The notes beneath the pieces are model-generated. The model made no database searches. It saw only the letters and a program-made list of their open reading frames with translations, and had not been told where the DNA came from. Positions 37,532 through 47,191 of a stretch of 64,000 bases of DNA are shown piece after piece. This DNA comes from an uncultured Rhodocyclaceae bacterium (GTDB taxonomy: Bacteria > Pseudomonadota > Gammaproteobacteria > Burkholderiales > Rhodocyclaceae), in NCBI GenBank assembly GCA_907163075.1, contig CAJQTY010000001.1, positions 1,302,001-1,366,000 of the forward strand, read 5' to 3'. Position 1 is the stretch's first letter. Each line of letters starts with the position of its first letter. Made by a program: the position numbers and the translations under genes.

Positions 37532-38296
37532 TCACCAGCAAACAAAACCGCCGTCGACGATCAGGTCGACACCGGTGCAGAAGGACGCCGCCTTGCTCGA
37601 CAGGAACACCGCCGGGCCGACCATCTCGTCGACGGTCGCCATGCGTCCGATGGGCGTGTCGCGCTCGAATATCTTGCGCTGCTCGGCCACCTCGGGGCGC
37701 AGGTTCATCGGCGTCAGCGTATAGCCAGGGCTGATGCAGTTGACGCGCAGACCGCGGTCGCTCCATTCCATGGCCAGGCTCTTGCTGAGGTGGATCACCG
37801 CCGCCTTGGAACTGTTGTAGTGCGCCTGCAGCAGGCCGCGATTGACGATGCTCCCGGACATCGAGGCGATGTTGACAATGCTGCCACGCCGCCGCGGCAG
37901 CATCACACGCGCCTGCGCCTGGCAGGAGAGGAACACGCCATCGACATTGACCTGCATGACGCGCTGCCACTGTTCCAGCGATAGCTCTTCGGCCGGCGCG
38001 GCGTTGGCGATGCCGGCGCTGTTGACCGCCACGCTCAGCGCGCCAAGATCGCGTTCGGTCGCGGCGACGGCCGCTTCCATGTCGGCGGCGCGGGTGACGT
38101 TGCCTTCTATGGCCAGCGCGCGACGGCCAAGGGCCTCGATCTGCCCCACGGTGACGGCCAGCCCGGCGCTGCCGGGCAGATCCACACACGCCACGTCGGC
38201 GCCGGCCTCGGCCAGACCGACGGCGATGCGCTGGCCAATTCCGCTACCCGCACCGGTCACGAAGGCAATCTCGCCGCGCAAATCAAATAGGTCCAT
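37532..38296 (-). CDS. Short-chain dehydrogenase (threitol/arabitol-like)
   Basis: A 254-residue SDR with the cofactor motif TGAGSGIGQ, an aspartate after the second strand (CVDLPG) suggesting NAD, VNSAG, the catalytic serine in IASMSG and YNSSK. The C-terminus ends in FCTGVDLIVDGGFVCW. It resembles dehydrogenases of polyol pathways (threitol, arabitol, sorbitol), but the substrate is inference from context. It is encoded between transporter set 2 and the first dehydrogenase. Confidence 0.88.
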   Translation of the reverse strand: MDLFDLRGEIAFVTGAGSGIGQRIAVGLAEAGADVACVDLPGSAGLAVTVGQIEALGRRALAIEGNVTRAADMEAAVAATERDLGALSVAVNSAGIANAAPAEELSLEQWQRVMQVNVDGVFLSCQAQARVMLPRRRGSIVNIASMSGSIVNRGLLQAHYNSSKAAVIHLSKSLAMEWSDRGLRVNCISPGYTLTPMNLRPEVAEQRKIFERDTPIGRMATVDEMVGPAVFLSSKAASFCTGVDLIVDGGFVCW

Positions 38297-38393
38297 GAAT
38301 ATTCCTCTGTCAGTGGTGTCGGCTCAGGAAGCCGATGGGGTTAAGGATGGTTCAGCGCCTGCTGAGCCGTATGTAAAACCAGTAAAACCGCAA

Positions 38394-39923
38394 TCAGGAC
38401 ACCGCCAGTTCCATGACCCGGGCCGGATCGGCCTCTTCGCGCGTCAGCGTTCCGCGCGCTTCGCCGCGCGCCAGAACGACAACGCGATGCGCAAGACCGA
38501 GCACCTCGTCGAGGTCCGAGCTGACCACGATCACCGCCATCCCGGTAGCCGCCAGCGCGGCAATGACCTCGTAGATGGCGGCACGCGCGCCAACGTCGAT
38601 GCCGCGCGTCGGCTCGTCCAGGATGATGACCTTGGGATCGCGCGCCAGCCACTTGGCGATGACGACCTTTTGCTGATTGCCGCCGGACAGGCTGCCGGCC
38701 AGGTGATTGTGCCGCCCCTTGACTCCGAGCCGCTCGATGAACTTCTCGGCAAAGGCCGCCGTGCGCGCCGGATCCAGCCAGCCTTTCGGTGCCACCTGGT
38801 CGAAGTTGTTGTAGGCCATGTTGTCGCCGATACTGTGCGGCAGAACCACGCCGAGCGCCTTCCGGTCGTCCGGCACGAGGACGAGACGCTCGCGGATGGC
38901 GTCCATCGGGGTCCGTATCGCAACCTGCTTGCCGCGAATCTCGATCGTTCCGCTGGCGATCGGATCAACGCCGGCAATGGCCCGCATCAACTCCGTGCGC
39001 CCCGCGCCGACGATGCCGGCAAAGCCGAGAACTTCGCCTTCGCGCACTTCGAACGAGACATCCTTGAAGCGGCCGTTCGGCGCGTGGAGATGGCGAACCG
39101 CCAGCGCCACCGGAGCGTTTTCCGGCGGCGCCGGAATCGACGGGAACAGCCGATCGACGCTGCGCCCGACCATCTCGCGCACAAGTTGCCCGGTGGATAT
39201 CTGCGCCGTGTCGTGGAAAGCCACTTGCACGCCGTCGCGCAGGACGACGATACGGTCGGCGATACGGGCGATTTCCGCCAGCCGGTGGCTGACATAGATG
39301 AACGACACGCCCTGGGCCTTCAGACGATGGATCTGCTCGAAAAGACGATCGGTCTCGCGTTCGCCCAGGGCCGTCGTCGGCTCGTCGAGGATAAGAAGCC
39401 TGGCGTTCAGCGTCAGCGCCTTGGCAATTTCGACCTGCTGCTGGGCGGCGACGCTGAGCGTGCCAACCTTCTGCGTGGCCGACACCTCCAGCCCCAGGCG
39501 TCTGAGCTGGACCTGCGCGCGCTCGACCATGCCCGCCATGTCGATGCGGCCGCCCTTCATGAGCAGGCGGCCAACGAACACATTCTCGGCAATGGTCAAT
39601 TCCGGCAGCAGGCGCATTTCCTGGTGGATCAGGCCGATGCCGGCATGCAAGGCGTCGGCCGGCGCCTGCGGCGCGTAGGGCTTGCCCTGCCAGGTCATCG
39701 ATCCGCCCGGGTCCGACTGATTGATGCCGGCGATGATCGACGACAGGGTCGACTTTCCAGCGCCGTTCTCACCCAGCAAGGCAACAAGCTCGCCGGTATG
39801 CACCGCCATGTTGACACCGCTCAGCACGGTCGTCATGCCGTAGGTTTTTCCTATGTTGCGCAGCACCAGGCCCGCACTGGCGGACTCGGAGCGGCCTTCG
39901 GCCAGGGACTCGACGGTATTCAT
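38394..39923 (-). CDS. Ribose-type ABC transporter ATPase (set 2)
   Basis: A 509-residue tandem RbsA-type ATPase. Half one: GENGAGKSTLSSIIAG, LSVAAQQQVEIAKAL, LILDEPTTAL. Half two: GIVGAGRTELMRAIAG, LSGGNQQKVVIAKWLARD, ILDEPTRGID. It belongs with the binding protein 74 bases upstream and the permease beyond that. It is not a recent copy of the set-1 ATPase; the two differ throughout. Confidence 0.92.
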   Translation of the reverse strand: MNTVESLAEGRSESASAGLVLRNIGKTYGMTTVLSGVNMAVHTGELVALLGENGAGKSTLSSIIAGINQSDPGGSMTWQGKPYAPQAPADALHAGIGLIHQEMRLLPELTIAENVFVGRLLMKGGRIDMAGMVERAQVQLRRLGLEVSATQKVGTLSVAAQQQVEIAKALTLNARLLILDEPTTALGERETDRLFEQIHRLKAQGVSFIYVSHRLAEIARIADRIVVLRDGVQVAFHDTAQISTGQLVREMVGRSVDRLFPSIPAPPENAPVALAVRHLHAPNGRFKDVSFEVREGEVLGFAGIVGAGRTELMRAIAGVDPIASGTIEIRGKQVAIRTPMDAIRERLVLVPDDRKALGVVLPHSIGDNMAYNNFDQVAPKGWLDPARTAAFAEKFIERLGVKGRHNHLAGSLSGGNQQKVVIAKWLARDPKVIILDEPTRGIDVGARAAIYEVIAALAATGMAVIVVSSDLDEVLGLAHRVVVLARGEARGTLTREEADPARVMELAVS

Positions 39924-39997
39924 GGGCTATGCCAAATCGAAGATGCGTTATCGGGGCACGCCAGGCGGCGGGGACACCGCCCGGCGTATAGAGGCGC

Positions 39998-40933
39998 TTA
40001 CGGATGCGCCTTCAGGAACTGCTCGACGTTGGCTTTGGTCGTCAGCTGCGCGTCGGTCGGCTGATCCTTTATTACCGGCTTGCCGGCCATCAGGGCGGTC
40101 GCGGCATCCACAGCCATGCGTCCCATGGCGAAGGTCTGCTGTGTCGCGGTGGCATCGAGCGAACCGTTCTGGACCGCCTTCAGCCCGCCGACGTCGCCGT
40201 CGTAGCCAAGGACCCAGACCTTTTGCGGCAGACCGGCCAGCTTGACCGCCTGTGCGGCGCCAAGGGCGATCCCGTCAGCCTGACCGAAGATCACGTTGAT
40301 CGTCGGATCGCGCTGCAGCATGTCCTGGGCGATCTTGACGCCTTCGGCCGCCGACCAGCGTTCCGTCCACTGCTCCTGCGTGATCTTCAGGCCCGGGCAC
40401 TTTTCGATCCCCATTCTGAAGCCCTTGGCGCGATCGACCTCGGGCGACGTGCCGCGCTGACCGTGGATCATCACGGCATTGCCCTTGCCGCCGGTTTTTT
40501 CACAGATCCATTCGCCGAGCTGCTTGGTGGCCAGGATGGATTCGCCGCGAATGAAGGTGTCGCCCGGAGCGCCATCGGCCTGGCGGTCGACGTTGATGAC
40601 CGGGATCTTGGCTTCGCGCGCGGCCTTCACCGGCACCGCGGCGGCGGTTGCGCCCGCCGGAATGTAGATCAGCGCATCGATCTTCTGCGTGATCAGGTCC
40701 TGGATCTGATTGACCTGCGTGGTGGCGTCGCCCTTGGCGTCAACGGTGATGATCTTGTAACCCTTTTCCTTGCCGTAGGCTTCGACGGACTGTTTGATCA
40801 TGTTGAAGAATTCCGCCTCCAGGTTAGCCACGGCCAATCCGATTTTCTTTTCCTGTGCACAAACGCCTGTCGAGGCGGCGAGTGCAGCTACGCCAACGGC
40901 AGCGGCGATTGCGATCTGCTTGAATTTGAACAT
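39998..40933 (-). CDS. Ribose-type periplasmic substrate-binding protein (set 2)
   Basis: A 311-residue RbsB-like protein with a signal peptide (IAIAAAVGVAALAASTGVCA). Two-lobe features are AVNLEAEFFNMIKQSVEAYG, VNQIQDLITQKIDALIYIPA and VFGQADGIALGAAQAVKLAG. It differs strongly from the set-1 protein, so the two transporters probably recognise different ligands. It is transcribed after the permease gene, an order less common than binding-protein first. Confidence 0.92.
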   Translation of the reverse strand: MFKFKQIAIAAAVGVAALAASTGVCAQEKKIGLAVANLEAEFFNMIKQSVEAYGKEKGYKIITVDAKGDATTQVNQIQDLITQKIDALIYIPAGATAAAVPVKAAREAKIPVINVDRQADGAPGDTFIRGESILATKQLGEWICEKTGGKGNAVMIHGQRGTSPEVDRAKGFRMGIEKCPGLKITQEQWTERWSAAEGVKIAQDMLQRDPTINVIFGQADGIALGAAQAVKLAGLPQKVWVLGYDGDVGGLKAVQNGSLDATATQQTFAMGRMAVDAATALMAGKPVIKDQPTDAQLTTKANVEQFLKAHP

Positions 40934-41068
40934 GTCTGCTCCAGTGCTTTAAATATGTCTATGTAATCAATATCGCCGTTACTTGAATGAAGGCGATGGC
41001 GCATACCTGGTGGAACGATCGAGTGTCTGTCGGATGTCCTGTTGTGGGCCCTCCTTGCGCAAACGTGA

Positions 41069-42082
41069 TTAGCCAATGCGTCGCTTGTTCGAGTCGACGG
41101 CGACCGCGAGTACGATAACCGTGCCAATGACCACCTGCTGGACGAACGGGGACACGCCGAGCAGGTTGAGCCCGTTGCGCAGCACACCGATTGTCAGCAC
41201 GCCCATCAGCGTCCCCCAGATGGTTCCCACGCCACCGGAGAGGCTGCCGCCACCGATCACCACGGCGGCGATGGTGTCCAACTCGTAGCCCATGCCGCCG
41301 GTCGGCTGCGACGAATCGAGGCGGGTGGACATGACAACGCCGGCGAGTCCGGCCAGCATGCCGCACATGGAGTAAACCGCCAGGGTGACCTTGCGCACCG
41401 GGATTCCGGCCAGCCGCGCGACCTCGGCGCTGCCGCCGATGGCATAGAGAGCACGGCCGCTGGCGCGGTACTTCATGAAGATGGCGGCAATGACGGTAAG
41501 CACGATGAACAGGGCCACGGTCACCGACAGGAAACCGAAATGCCGCCTGATCGACATGGCCGAGAACCAGTCGGCGTAACCGACGATCTGCGAGCCATCG
41601 GTGATCATGTTGGCCAGGCCGCGACAGATCGACATCGTCGCCAGCGTGGCGATGAAGGCCGGCAGGCGCGCATGGGTGATCAGCAGTCCGGAGCCAAGTC
41701 CGCATAGCGCGCCCATGGCCAGGGCGGCGACAATGCACAACTGCATGGGCACGCCGACCACGTTGGACAGCCAGCCCATGACCATCATCGACAGGGCCAG
41801 CACCGAGCCCACCGAGAGGTCGATGCCACCGATGACGATGACCGCTGTCATGCCCAGCGCCATGATGCCGAGAACGGTCAGCTGGTCGAGAACATTGAGC
41901 AGGTTGCGAAAGGAGAAGAACGTGTCGGTCAGTATCGACAGCGCGACGCACAGAACCAGCAGGCTGATCTCGGGGCCGTAGTCCACCAGTTTTCTTGCCC
42001 AGTGGGGCCGTTTGACCGCCCCTTCGGGAGTCGACGCGACGTCCGTGCGGGTGTTTGCCGATGCGTTAGTAGTGGTAGCCAA
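41069..42082 (-). CDS. Ribose-type ABC transporter permease (set 2)
   Basis: A 337-residue RbsC-family inner membrane permease with MTAVIVIGGIDLSVGSVLAL and GGGSLSGGVGTIWGTLMGVL, both conserved. About 8-10 hydrophobic helices follow a hydrophilic 30-residue leader. It lies 43 bases downstream of the kinase gene, indicating cotranscription with the kinase and transketolase. Confidence 0.9.
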   Translation of the reverse strand: MATTTNASANTRTDVASTPEGAVKRPHWARKLVDYGPEISLLVLCVALSILTDTFFSFRNLLNVLDQLTVLGIMALGMTAVIVIGGIDLSVGSVLALSMMVMGWLSNVVGVPMQLCIVAALAMGALCGLGSGLLITHARLPAFIATLATMSICRGLANMITDGSQIVGYADWFSAMSIRRHFGFLSVTVALFIVLTVIAAIFMKYRASGRALYAIGGSAEVARLAGIPVRKVTLAVYSMCGMLAGLAGVVMSTRLDSSQPTGGMGYELDTIAAVVIGGGSLSGGVGTIWGTLMGVLTIGVLRNGLNLLGVSPFVQQVVIGTVIVLAVAVDSNKRRIG

Positions 42083-42125
42083 GATGCCTCCGGGAAATGC
42101 TCTTTTATGTGGCAGGAAGACTGGA

Positions 42126-43586
42126 TCAGCGGCTCAGCCGCGAGCGCGCGACAGCCAGCGCCCAGCGTTGTCGACTGAACTCCACCGCGTCCTTCGGGCT
42201 GACCGAAAGCACGTCGCTCTGGGCGCGCTTGAGAGCTTTGAGCGCCGGCCAGTCCCACACGTTCGCCTGCAGACCGGCCAGGTGCGCCACGCCGAGTGCC
42301 GACAGCTCCGGATCGGCGCACTGGACCACCGGCCGGGCGATGTAGGCCGACAGCAAATCCAGCAGCCGCGGGTTGCGCGACGGTCCGCCGTCGAGGTAAA
42401 GCTTGCGCATCCCGGCAATGCTCTGATCCATGGCATCGATGACATCGGCGACCTGGTGGGCGATCGACTCGAGCCCGGCGGCCAGCAGCGATCCCTTGTC
42501 CGCACTCAGGGTCAGGCCGCTGATGAGGCCGACGGCCTGCGTGTCCCACCACGGAGCGCCGAGTCCGTTGAAGCCGGGCACCAGGAAAACACCGTGGCTG
42601 CTGCTCCGACTGGCGATGGCGACGGCTTCTTCCACCGGAATCTCGAACAGATCGGCGAGCCAGCGCAGCGTCGATCCAGCTGCCCGGATATTGCCCTCAA
42701 GGGCCTGCACCGGCCCCTGGCCGGCATCCCAGGCGATGGTCAGGCACAATCCCGGATGATGGGCGGCGCCGTTGCTGGTCAGGGCCATGACCGACGAGCC
42801 GGTGCCGAGGGTCGCCTTGACCTGCCCCGCTTCGAAGCCGCCATGCGCGAACAGCGCCGAATGCGAGTCGGCCATCACCGACAGCACCGGCACATCCTTG
42901 AGCGACGGGTGCAGATTGCCGGCCTGGGCGAAATGTCCCCGCGAGGGAACGACGCGCGGCAGCATTGCCCTGGGCACGTTGAACAGGGTCAACAGATCCT
43001 CGTCCCAGTCGCCGGTGTGCACGTTCAGCAACTGCGTGCGCGAGGCATTGCCGGCCTCGATGACGAAATCGGCGCCCAGGCGGCTGAGCAGGAAGGCATC
43101 GACCGTCCCGCCACACCATTCGCCGCTGCGCGCCTGCTGACGCTGCGGGTCCATCTGATCGAGCAGCCAGCTCAATTTCAGCGCGGAGAACATCGGGTCG
43201 AGCGGCAGCCCCGAGCGCTCGCGCACCATCTGCTCGACCGGCTCGGTACGCAAGCGGTCGCGCAAGCCCACCGTGCGCTGGTCCTGCCAGCTCAGCAGGG
43301 GCGATACGGCGCGCCCGTCGGCGCGCTGCCAGATGACCGCCGACTCGCGCTGGGTGCTGATGCCCACCCCGGCGATCGATACGCCGGGCTGCTGCACCAG
43401 GCAGCCGTGCACCGCCTTTTGCACGCTCTGCCATATCTCGTCGGCATCCTGCTCGACCCAGCCCGGCTGCGGCAACTGCTCGCCGAGCGGAGCGGTGAAT
43501 TTGGCGACGATGCGTCCGGAATCATCCACCAGGATGCACTTGGTAGCGCTCGTGCCCTGGTCAATGGCGAGAAGGTGGGTCGTCAT
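42126..43586 (-). CDS. FGGY-family carbohydrate kinase (xylulokinase/glycerol kinase-like)
   Basis: A 486-residue FGGY kinase. The ATP-site start is LLAIDQGTSATKCILVD, then ISTQRESAVIW, PLLSWQDQRT and the C-terminal LGTGSSVMAL and DGGPSRNPRLLDLL. The motif spread resembles glycerol and pentulose kinases; the substrate is likely the ketose made upstream. It abuts the transketolase C-terminal gene with no gap. Confidence 0.88.
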   Translation of the reverse strand: MTTHLLAIDQGTSATKCILVDDSGRIVAKFTAPLGEQLPQPGWVEQDADEIWQSVQKAVHGCLVQQPGVSIAGVGISTQRESAVIWQRADGRAVSPLLSWQDQRTVGLRDRLRTEPVEQMVRERSGLPLDPMFSALKLSWLLDQMDPQRQQARSGEWCGGTVDAFLLSRLGADFVIEAGNASRTQLLNVHTGDWDEDLLTLFNVPRAMLPRVVPSRGHFAQAGNLHPSLKDVPVLSVMADSHSALFAHGGFEAGQVKATLGTGSSVMALTSNGAAHHPGLCLTIAWDAGQGPVQALEGNIRAAGSTLRWLADLFEIPVEEAVAIASRSSSHGVFLVPGFNGLGAPWWDTQAVGLISGLTLSADKGSLLAAGLESIAHQVADVIDAMDQSIAGMRKLYLDGGPSRNPRLLDLLSAYIARPVVQCADPELSALGVAHLAGLQANVWDWPALKALKRAQSDVLSVSPKDAVEFSRQRWALAVARSRLSR

Positions 43587-44564
43587 CTATTTCTCCTTGC
43601 GCGTATCCAGCAGGGACCGCGCCTGTTGCGCGATACCTTCGGCAGTAAGGCCGAAATGTTTGAACAGAAATGTGGTACTCCCGGTCGGCGCGAAATCGGG
43701 CACGCCCATGATGCGCATCGGCACGGGATGATGCTGCACGACCAGTTCGGCGACGGCGCCGCCCAGACCGCCATAGATGATCGCTTCCTCGACCGTCACG
43801 ATGGCACCCGTCTCGCGCGCGGCGCGCAGCACCGCGTCGGCGTCCAGAGGCTTCACCGAGGACGTATTGATCACGCGCGCCGAGATTCCCTGATCGGCAA
43901 GCAACGCCGCTGCATCGAGCGCGCGCGAAACCATCGTGCCGATGGCCATGATGGTCACGTCGCTCCCCTCGCGCAGGGTCACCGACCTGCCAAGTTCAAA
44001 GGCGTGGTCTTCGGGCATCACCGCCGGCACCTTGTAGCGGCTGACGCGAATGAAGGCCGGGCTTTCCGCGCCAACGAACCAGCGCAGGACAGCACGCGTC
44101 TCGGCCGGATCGGCGGGAACGATCGCCGCCAGACTACCGATCGCCCGTATCCAGGCCAGATCCTCGATCGAGTGGTGGGTCGGGCCGAGTTCGCCGTAAG
44201 CCATGCCCGGACTCATGCCGCACAGCGCCACCGGGAAATTCGAGTAGGCCACGTCGGCCTTGATCTGCTCCAGTGAACGGCCCGTAAGAAAGGGCGACGC
44301 CGCGCAGACGAAGGGCAGCAAGCCGCCGTTGGCCAGACCCGCAGCGACGCCGACCATGTTCTGCTCGGCAATGCCGACGTTGATCAGGCGATCGGGGAAT
44401 TCCTTCTTGAACGCACCAAGGTTGCTGGAACCGACCGAGTCGTTGCAGACCGCGACGATACGATCGTCCTTGCGTGCCAGGGCGATGAGTTCTTCGACAA
44501 AAGCCTGCCGGCAGTCAAATGTGGTGACTGCCGTGCCGACAACCGTATTTTCCTCATTGCTCAT
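43587..44564 (-). CDS. Transketolase, C-terminal subunit
   Basis: A 325-residue subunit holding the pyrimidine-binding and C-terminal transketolase domains. The catalytic glutamate is in NVGIAEQNMVGVAAGLA, and later segments include PTHHSIEDLAWIRAI and FIRVSRYKVP. Start ATG at 44564 overlaps the N-terminal subunit stop by four bases (ATGA), ensuring balanced synthesis. Split transketolases typically serve specialised sugar pathways, for example apulose-4-phosphate cleavage. Confidence 0.88.
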   Translation of the reverse strand: MSNEENTVVGTAVTTFDCRQAFVEELIALARKDDRIVAVCNDSVGSSNLGAFKKEFPDRLINVGIAEQNMVGVAAGLANGGLLPFVCAASPFLTGRSLEQIKADVAYSNFPVALCGMSPGMAYGELGPTHHSIEDLAWIRAIGSLAAIVPADPAETRAVLRWFVGAESPAFIRVSRYKVPAVMPEDHAFELGRSVTLREGSDVTIMAIGTMVSRALDAAALLADQGISARVINTSSVKPLDADAVLRAARETGAIVTVEEAIIYGGLGGAVAELVVQHHPVPMRIMGVPDFAPTGSTTFLFKHFGLTAEGIAQQARSLLDTRKEK

Positions 44565-45475
44565 TGAGCCAACTCCTTCAATGCGATTTCGAACTGTGCA
44601 TCGCTCGGTACCTTGTGGTGCCATTCAACGCCGTTTTCCATGAAGGAAGCCCCCTTGCCCTTTATGGTGTTGGCAATGACAACCCGTGGCTGCGCGGGAT
44701 GGGGCGTGCTCAGGGCCTGGATCAACTCGGCATGGGAATGCCCATCGACCGTCAACACGTCCCAGCCGAAGGCCCGCCATTTATCGGCCAGCGGTTCGAG
44801 TTCATTCGTATCGGCGGTGCTGGCGCCCTGCTGCAGGCGGTTGCGATCGACTACCGCGGTGAGCGACCCGAGATGGCGGTGCGCGGCGCACATGGCCGCT
44901 TCCCAGTTGCTCCCTTCCTGCAGTTCGCCGTCGCCGAGAACGACGAAGGTACGCCAGTCCTTGCGAGTGATCTGGGCGGCCGTGGCGCAGCCGACAGCCA
45001 CCGGCAGACCATGACCGAGCGGCCCGGTGTTGGTCTCGACGCCGGGTATTTTGCGCCGGTTAGGGTGGCCGTTGAGTGGCGACAGGTCGGCGACAAAATG
45101 CGCCAGCCGGTCGGGCGAAAAGAAGCCGCAGGCGGCCAGCGTCGAATACAGCGCGGCGGCACAGTGCCCCTTGCTGAGGATGAAACGATCGCGATCCGGC
45201 CAGCGCGGCTGCGCCGGGTCGATCCGCAGTACGACCTCGAACAGGGTCACCAGGATGTCGGTCACCGAAAAGTCGCCGCCGATATGGCCCAGCCCGGCGG
45301 CCTTGATGGTGTGCAGAACCTGACGCCGGATGGCGGAACTGGCCTGAAGCAGCGGCGTGACCTGCCGCGACGGATCGGACGCGGTGAAGCCGGCCCGCCG
45401 CTCTCGCCAGCGTTCGACGCCTTCCCGGTCAACACACAGGGGAGCTGAAGGGTCGGATACAAGTGTAGTTTGCAT
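44561..45475 (-). CDS. Transketolase, N-terminal subunit
   Basis: A 304-residue thiamine diphosphate-binding subunit. The TPP motif begins GDGELQEGSNWEAAM and ends with VVDRN; the substrate-site histidines are seen in GLGHIGGDFS, SKGHCAAALY and LNGHPNRRKIPGVETNTGPL (with GHGLPVAVG). It is the first gene of the minus-strand cluster, preceded by an AT-rich promoter region. It functions with the C-terminal subunit encoded next. Confidence 0.88.
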   Translation of the reverse strand: MQTTLVSDPSAPLCVDREGVERWRERRAGFTASDPSRQVTPLLQASSAIRRQVLHTIKAAGLGHIGGDFSVTDILVTLFEVVLRIDPAQPRWPDRDRFILSKGHCAAALYSTLAACGFFSPDRLAHFVADLSPLNGHPNRRKIPGVETNTGPLGHGLPVAVGCATAAQITRKDWRTFVVLGDGELQEGSNWEAAMCAAHRHLGSLTAVVDRNRLQQGASTADTNELEPLADKWRAFGWDVLTVDGHSHAELIQALSTPHPAQPRVVIANTIKGKGASFMENGVEWHHKVPSDAQFEIALKELAQ

Positions 45476-45834
45476 ATATATTCTCTATTGAATTTATAAG
45501 CCAATATAGGGCCTGATTCCTGGGTTGTCAACTTTCTTATCGCTTTTTTTAGGCGGGGTATTTGCGCAAGAAATGGGCCGGAAAACGGAGGAATTCCGAT
45601 TGCTTGAGCAAACAAGCTTGATTCCGGAATACGTGGGAATGACCAGCCTTCGGTCAGCCGGCCACCGGCCATTCCGGCGAGATTCATGCGATCGCCCTGA
45701 TGAAAGCCCTATGACGGGAACTTCCCCGCAAAGTGCGAGTGTATAGTATGGTCTGAGTGCTCCGCGCACGGGCAACCGTGCCGTGCGCGGAGTATATTTC
45801 TGGAAAGACAGACACTCTGGAAAGGGACGAGAAC
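45476..45834. promoter_or_regulatory. Divergent intergenic region with repeat and hairpin
   Basis: 359 bases between the transketolase operon and the cytochrome gene. AT-rich DNA at 45476-45550 probably holds the operon promoter. Bases 45637-45683 repeat 26724-26770 almost exactly. A 12-bp hairpin, CTCCGCGCACGG / CCGTGCGCGGAG with a nine-base loop, spans 45760-45792, about 40 bases before the cytochrome start. Confidence 0.6.
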
Positions 45835-46209
45835 ATGAAAACGGGTATCTTGCGCGGCAGCGTCCTCATTGCCGCCACATTCGTTCTGGCCGCTTGCGGG
45901 CAAAAGGAAGTCAGCTACCAGGCCGACGTGCAGCCGATCCTCAAGCAGTACTGCCTTGAGTGCCACACCGAAGGCGGCAAGGGAACCGAGAAGAGCGGCC
46001 TGGTCATGAGCAATTATGAAAGTCTGATGAAAGGCACCCGCTTCGGCAGCATCGTCAAGCCCGGCGACAGTCTGAGCAGCGTCTTGATCATGCTCGTCGA
46101 GGGGCGCGCCGACCCGTCCCTGAAGATGCCACACGGCAAGGAATCGATACCCAAGGACAAGATCGAGGTATTGAAGAAATGGGTCGAGCAGGGCGCGAAG
46201 AACAACTGA
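45835..46209 (+). CDS. c-type cytochrome lipoprotein (PSCyt-type)
   Basis: A 124-residue protein with a lipoprotein signal (FVLAAC), one haem-binding motif CLECH and a probable distal methionine in LKMPHG. The pattern VQPILKQYCLECHTEGGKG fits the planctomycete-type cytochrome c domain. It would be an outer- or periplasm-facing electron carrier or sensor. Start ATG at 45835 follows an AAGGGA. It stands alone and is convergent with the HDOD gene. Confidence 0.85.
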   Translation: MKTGILRGSVLIAATFVLAACGQKEVSYQADVQPILKQYCLECHTEGGKGTEKSGLVMSNYESLMKGTRFGSIVKPGDSLSSVLIMLVEGRADPSLKMPHGKESIPKDKIEVLKKWVEQGAKNN

Positions 46210-46214
46210 CCCGC

Positions 46215-46248
46215 CAACGCGTTCCGCCGGAACGCCGCGAGCGCGTTG
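46215..46248. terminator. Possible terminator hairpin
   Basis: Nested inverted repeats after the cytochrome gene: CAACGCG / CGCGTTG enclosing CGTTCC / GGAACG. No U-tract is seen; it lies between convergent genes. Confidence 0.4.
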
Positions 46249-46318
46249 CAAGGCCAGGCTTCTGAAGAGTGACGGCCAGCATTCGCGCGCCGTCACTACC
46301 GCCCTCTACGCGATCAGC

Positions 46319-47191
46319 CTAAGCGAAAACCGCCCGCATTTCGCGCGCATCGGCTTCGATTTCCGGCAGGAGCTGGCCAAAGTTCCGGCGGATGATGGTC
46401 TCCTCGACATTCTCTTCGCTGCCCTGGTCAAACCAGTTGGAAATAGCGCTGGCCAGGATGTTTCCGACATAGACGATATCGGTCAGCGTGCGCACCGCTT
46501 CCGGCGCGCTGCGCGGCTGGTCGTGGTCGACGGCGGCCTCGACGATTTCCTCCGTCATGCCGAGAGCATGGAGCAGTGTGGCGCCGATGCTCTCGTGCCA
46601 TTGCACGATGATCTGCCTGACGCTTTCCGGGCTGGCGCGCAATTGCGGGTACTGGGCGACGCGGTAGAGCATATAGAAGGCGCCAAGGTCGTGCACCAGT
46701 CCGGCCAGCAGGGCCTGGTCCGGATTGATCCGGGTGTGCGTGCGCGCCAGGATGCGAGCGGCCGCCGCGGTGGCCAGCGAATGATCCCAGAGCGCCTGCG
46801 CCATGTCGCTGAATCTTTCCATGTCGCGAGAACGCATGAGCTGTCCCATGGCCACTGCCAGAGCGGTGGTGCGTACCAGGTCGACGCCGAGACGGCTGAT
46901 GGCCCCCCGGATATCCTTGGCCGGCGTGCCGTCGGGACTGTGCAGGGCGGAACTGGCCAGGCGCATCAGCTTGGCAGCAACCAGCGGCTCGACGCCGACA
47001 ATGCTGGCAATACGCGCCGTCGGCAGGTTCGCATCCTGCAACTCCCGGCGCAGACGCAAAGCGGCGTCGAAGGAGGTGGGAAAGACAACATTTCCGGCCA
47101 GTTCACGGGCAATATCCTCAAGCATCTGGAATAGCTGGGCGTTGAGCGCGTCGCCATCCGTGCTGGCGGTCGGTTCCGAGCGGTTAGTCAT
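46319..47191 (-). CDS. HDOD-domain protein
   Basis: A 290-residue single HDOD domain (about 35-235), with FPTSFDAALRLRRELQ, the helix GAISRLGVDLVRTTALAV and the HD-like GLVHDLGAFYMLYRVAQYP. HDOD domains lack a complete catalytic HD site and act in signalling or regulation. There is no receiver or GGDEF partner in the same protein. No operon partner is evident. Confidence 0.88.
   Translation of the reverse strand: MTNRSEPTASTDGDALNAQLFQMLEDIARELAGNVVFPTSFDAALRLRRELQDANLPTARIASIVGVEPLVAAKLMRLASSALHSPDGTPAKDIRGAISRLGVDLVRTTALAVAMGQLMRSRDMERFSDMAQALWDHSLATAAAARILARTHTRINPDQALLAGLVHDLGAFYMLYRVAQYPQLRASPESVRQIIVQWHESIGATLLHALGMTEEIVEAAVDHDQPRSAPEAVRTLTDIVYVGNILASAISNWFDQGSEENVEETIIRRNFGQLLPEIEADAREMRAVFA

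Noticed and set aside
45466-45482. ATATATGCAAA at the transketolase start resembling the 35151 repeat
   Set aside because: The match includes the start codon and first codons of the gene, so it is probably coincidence.
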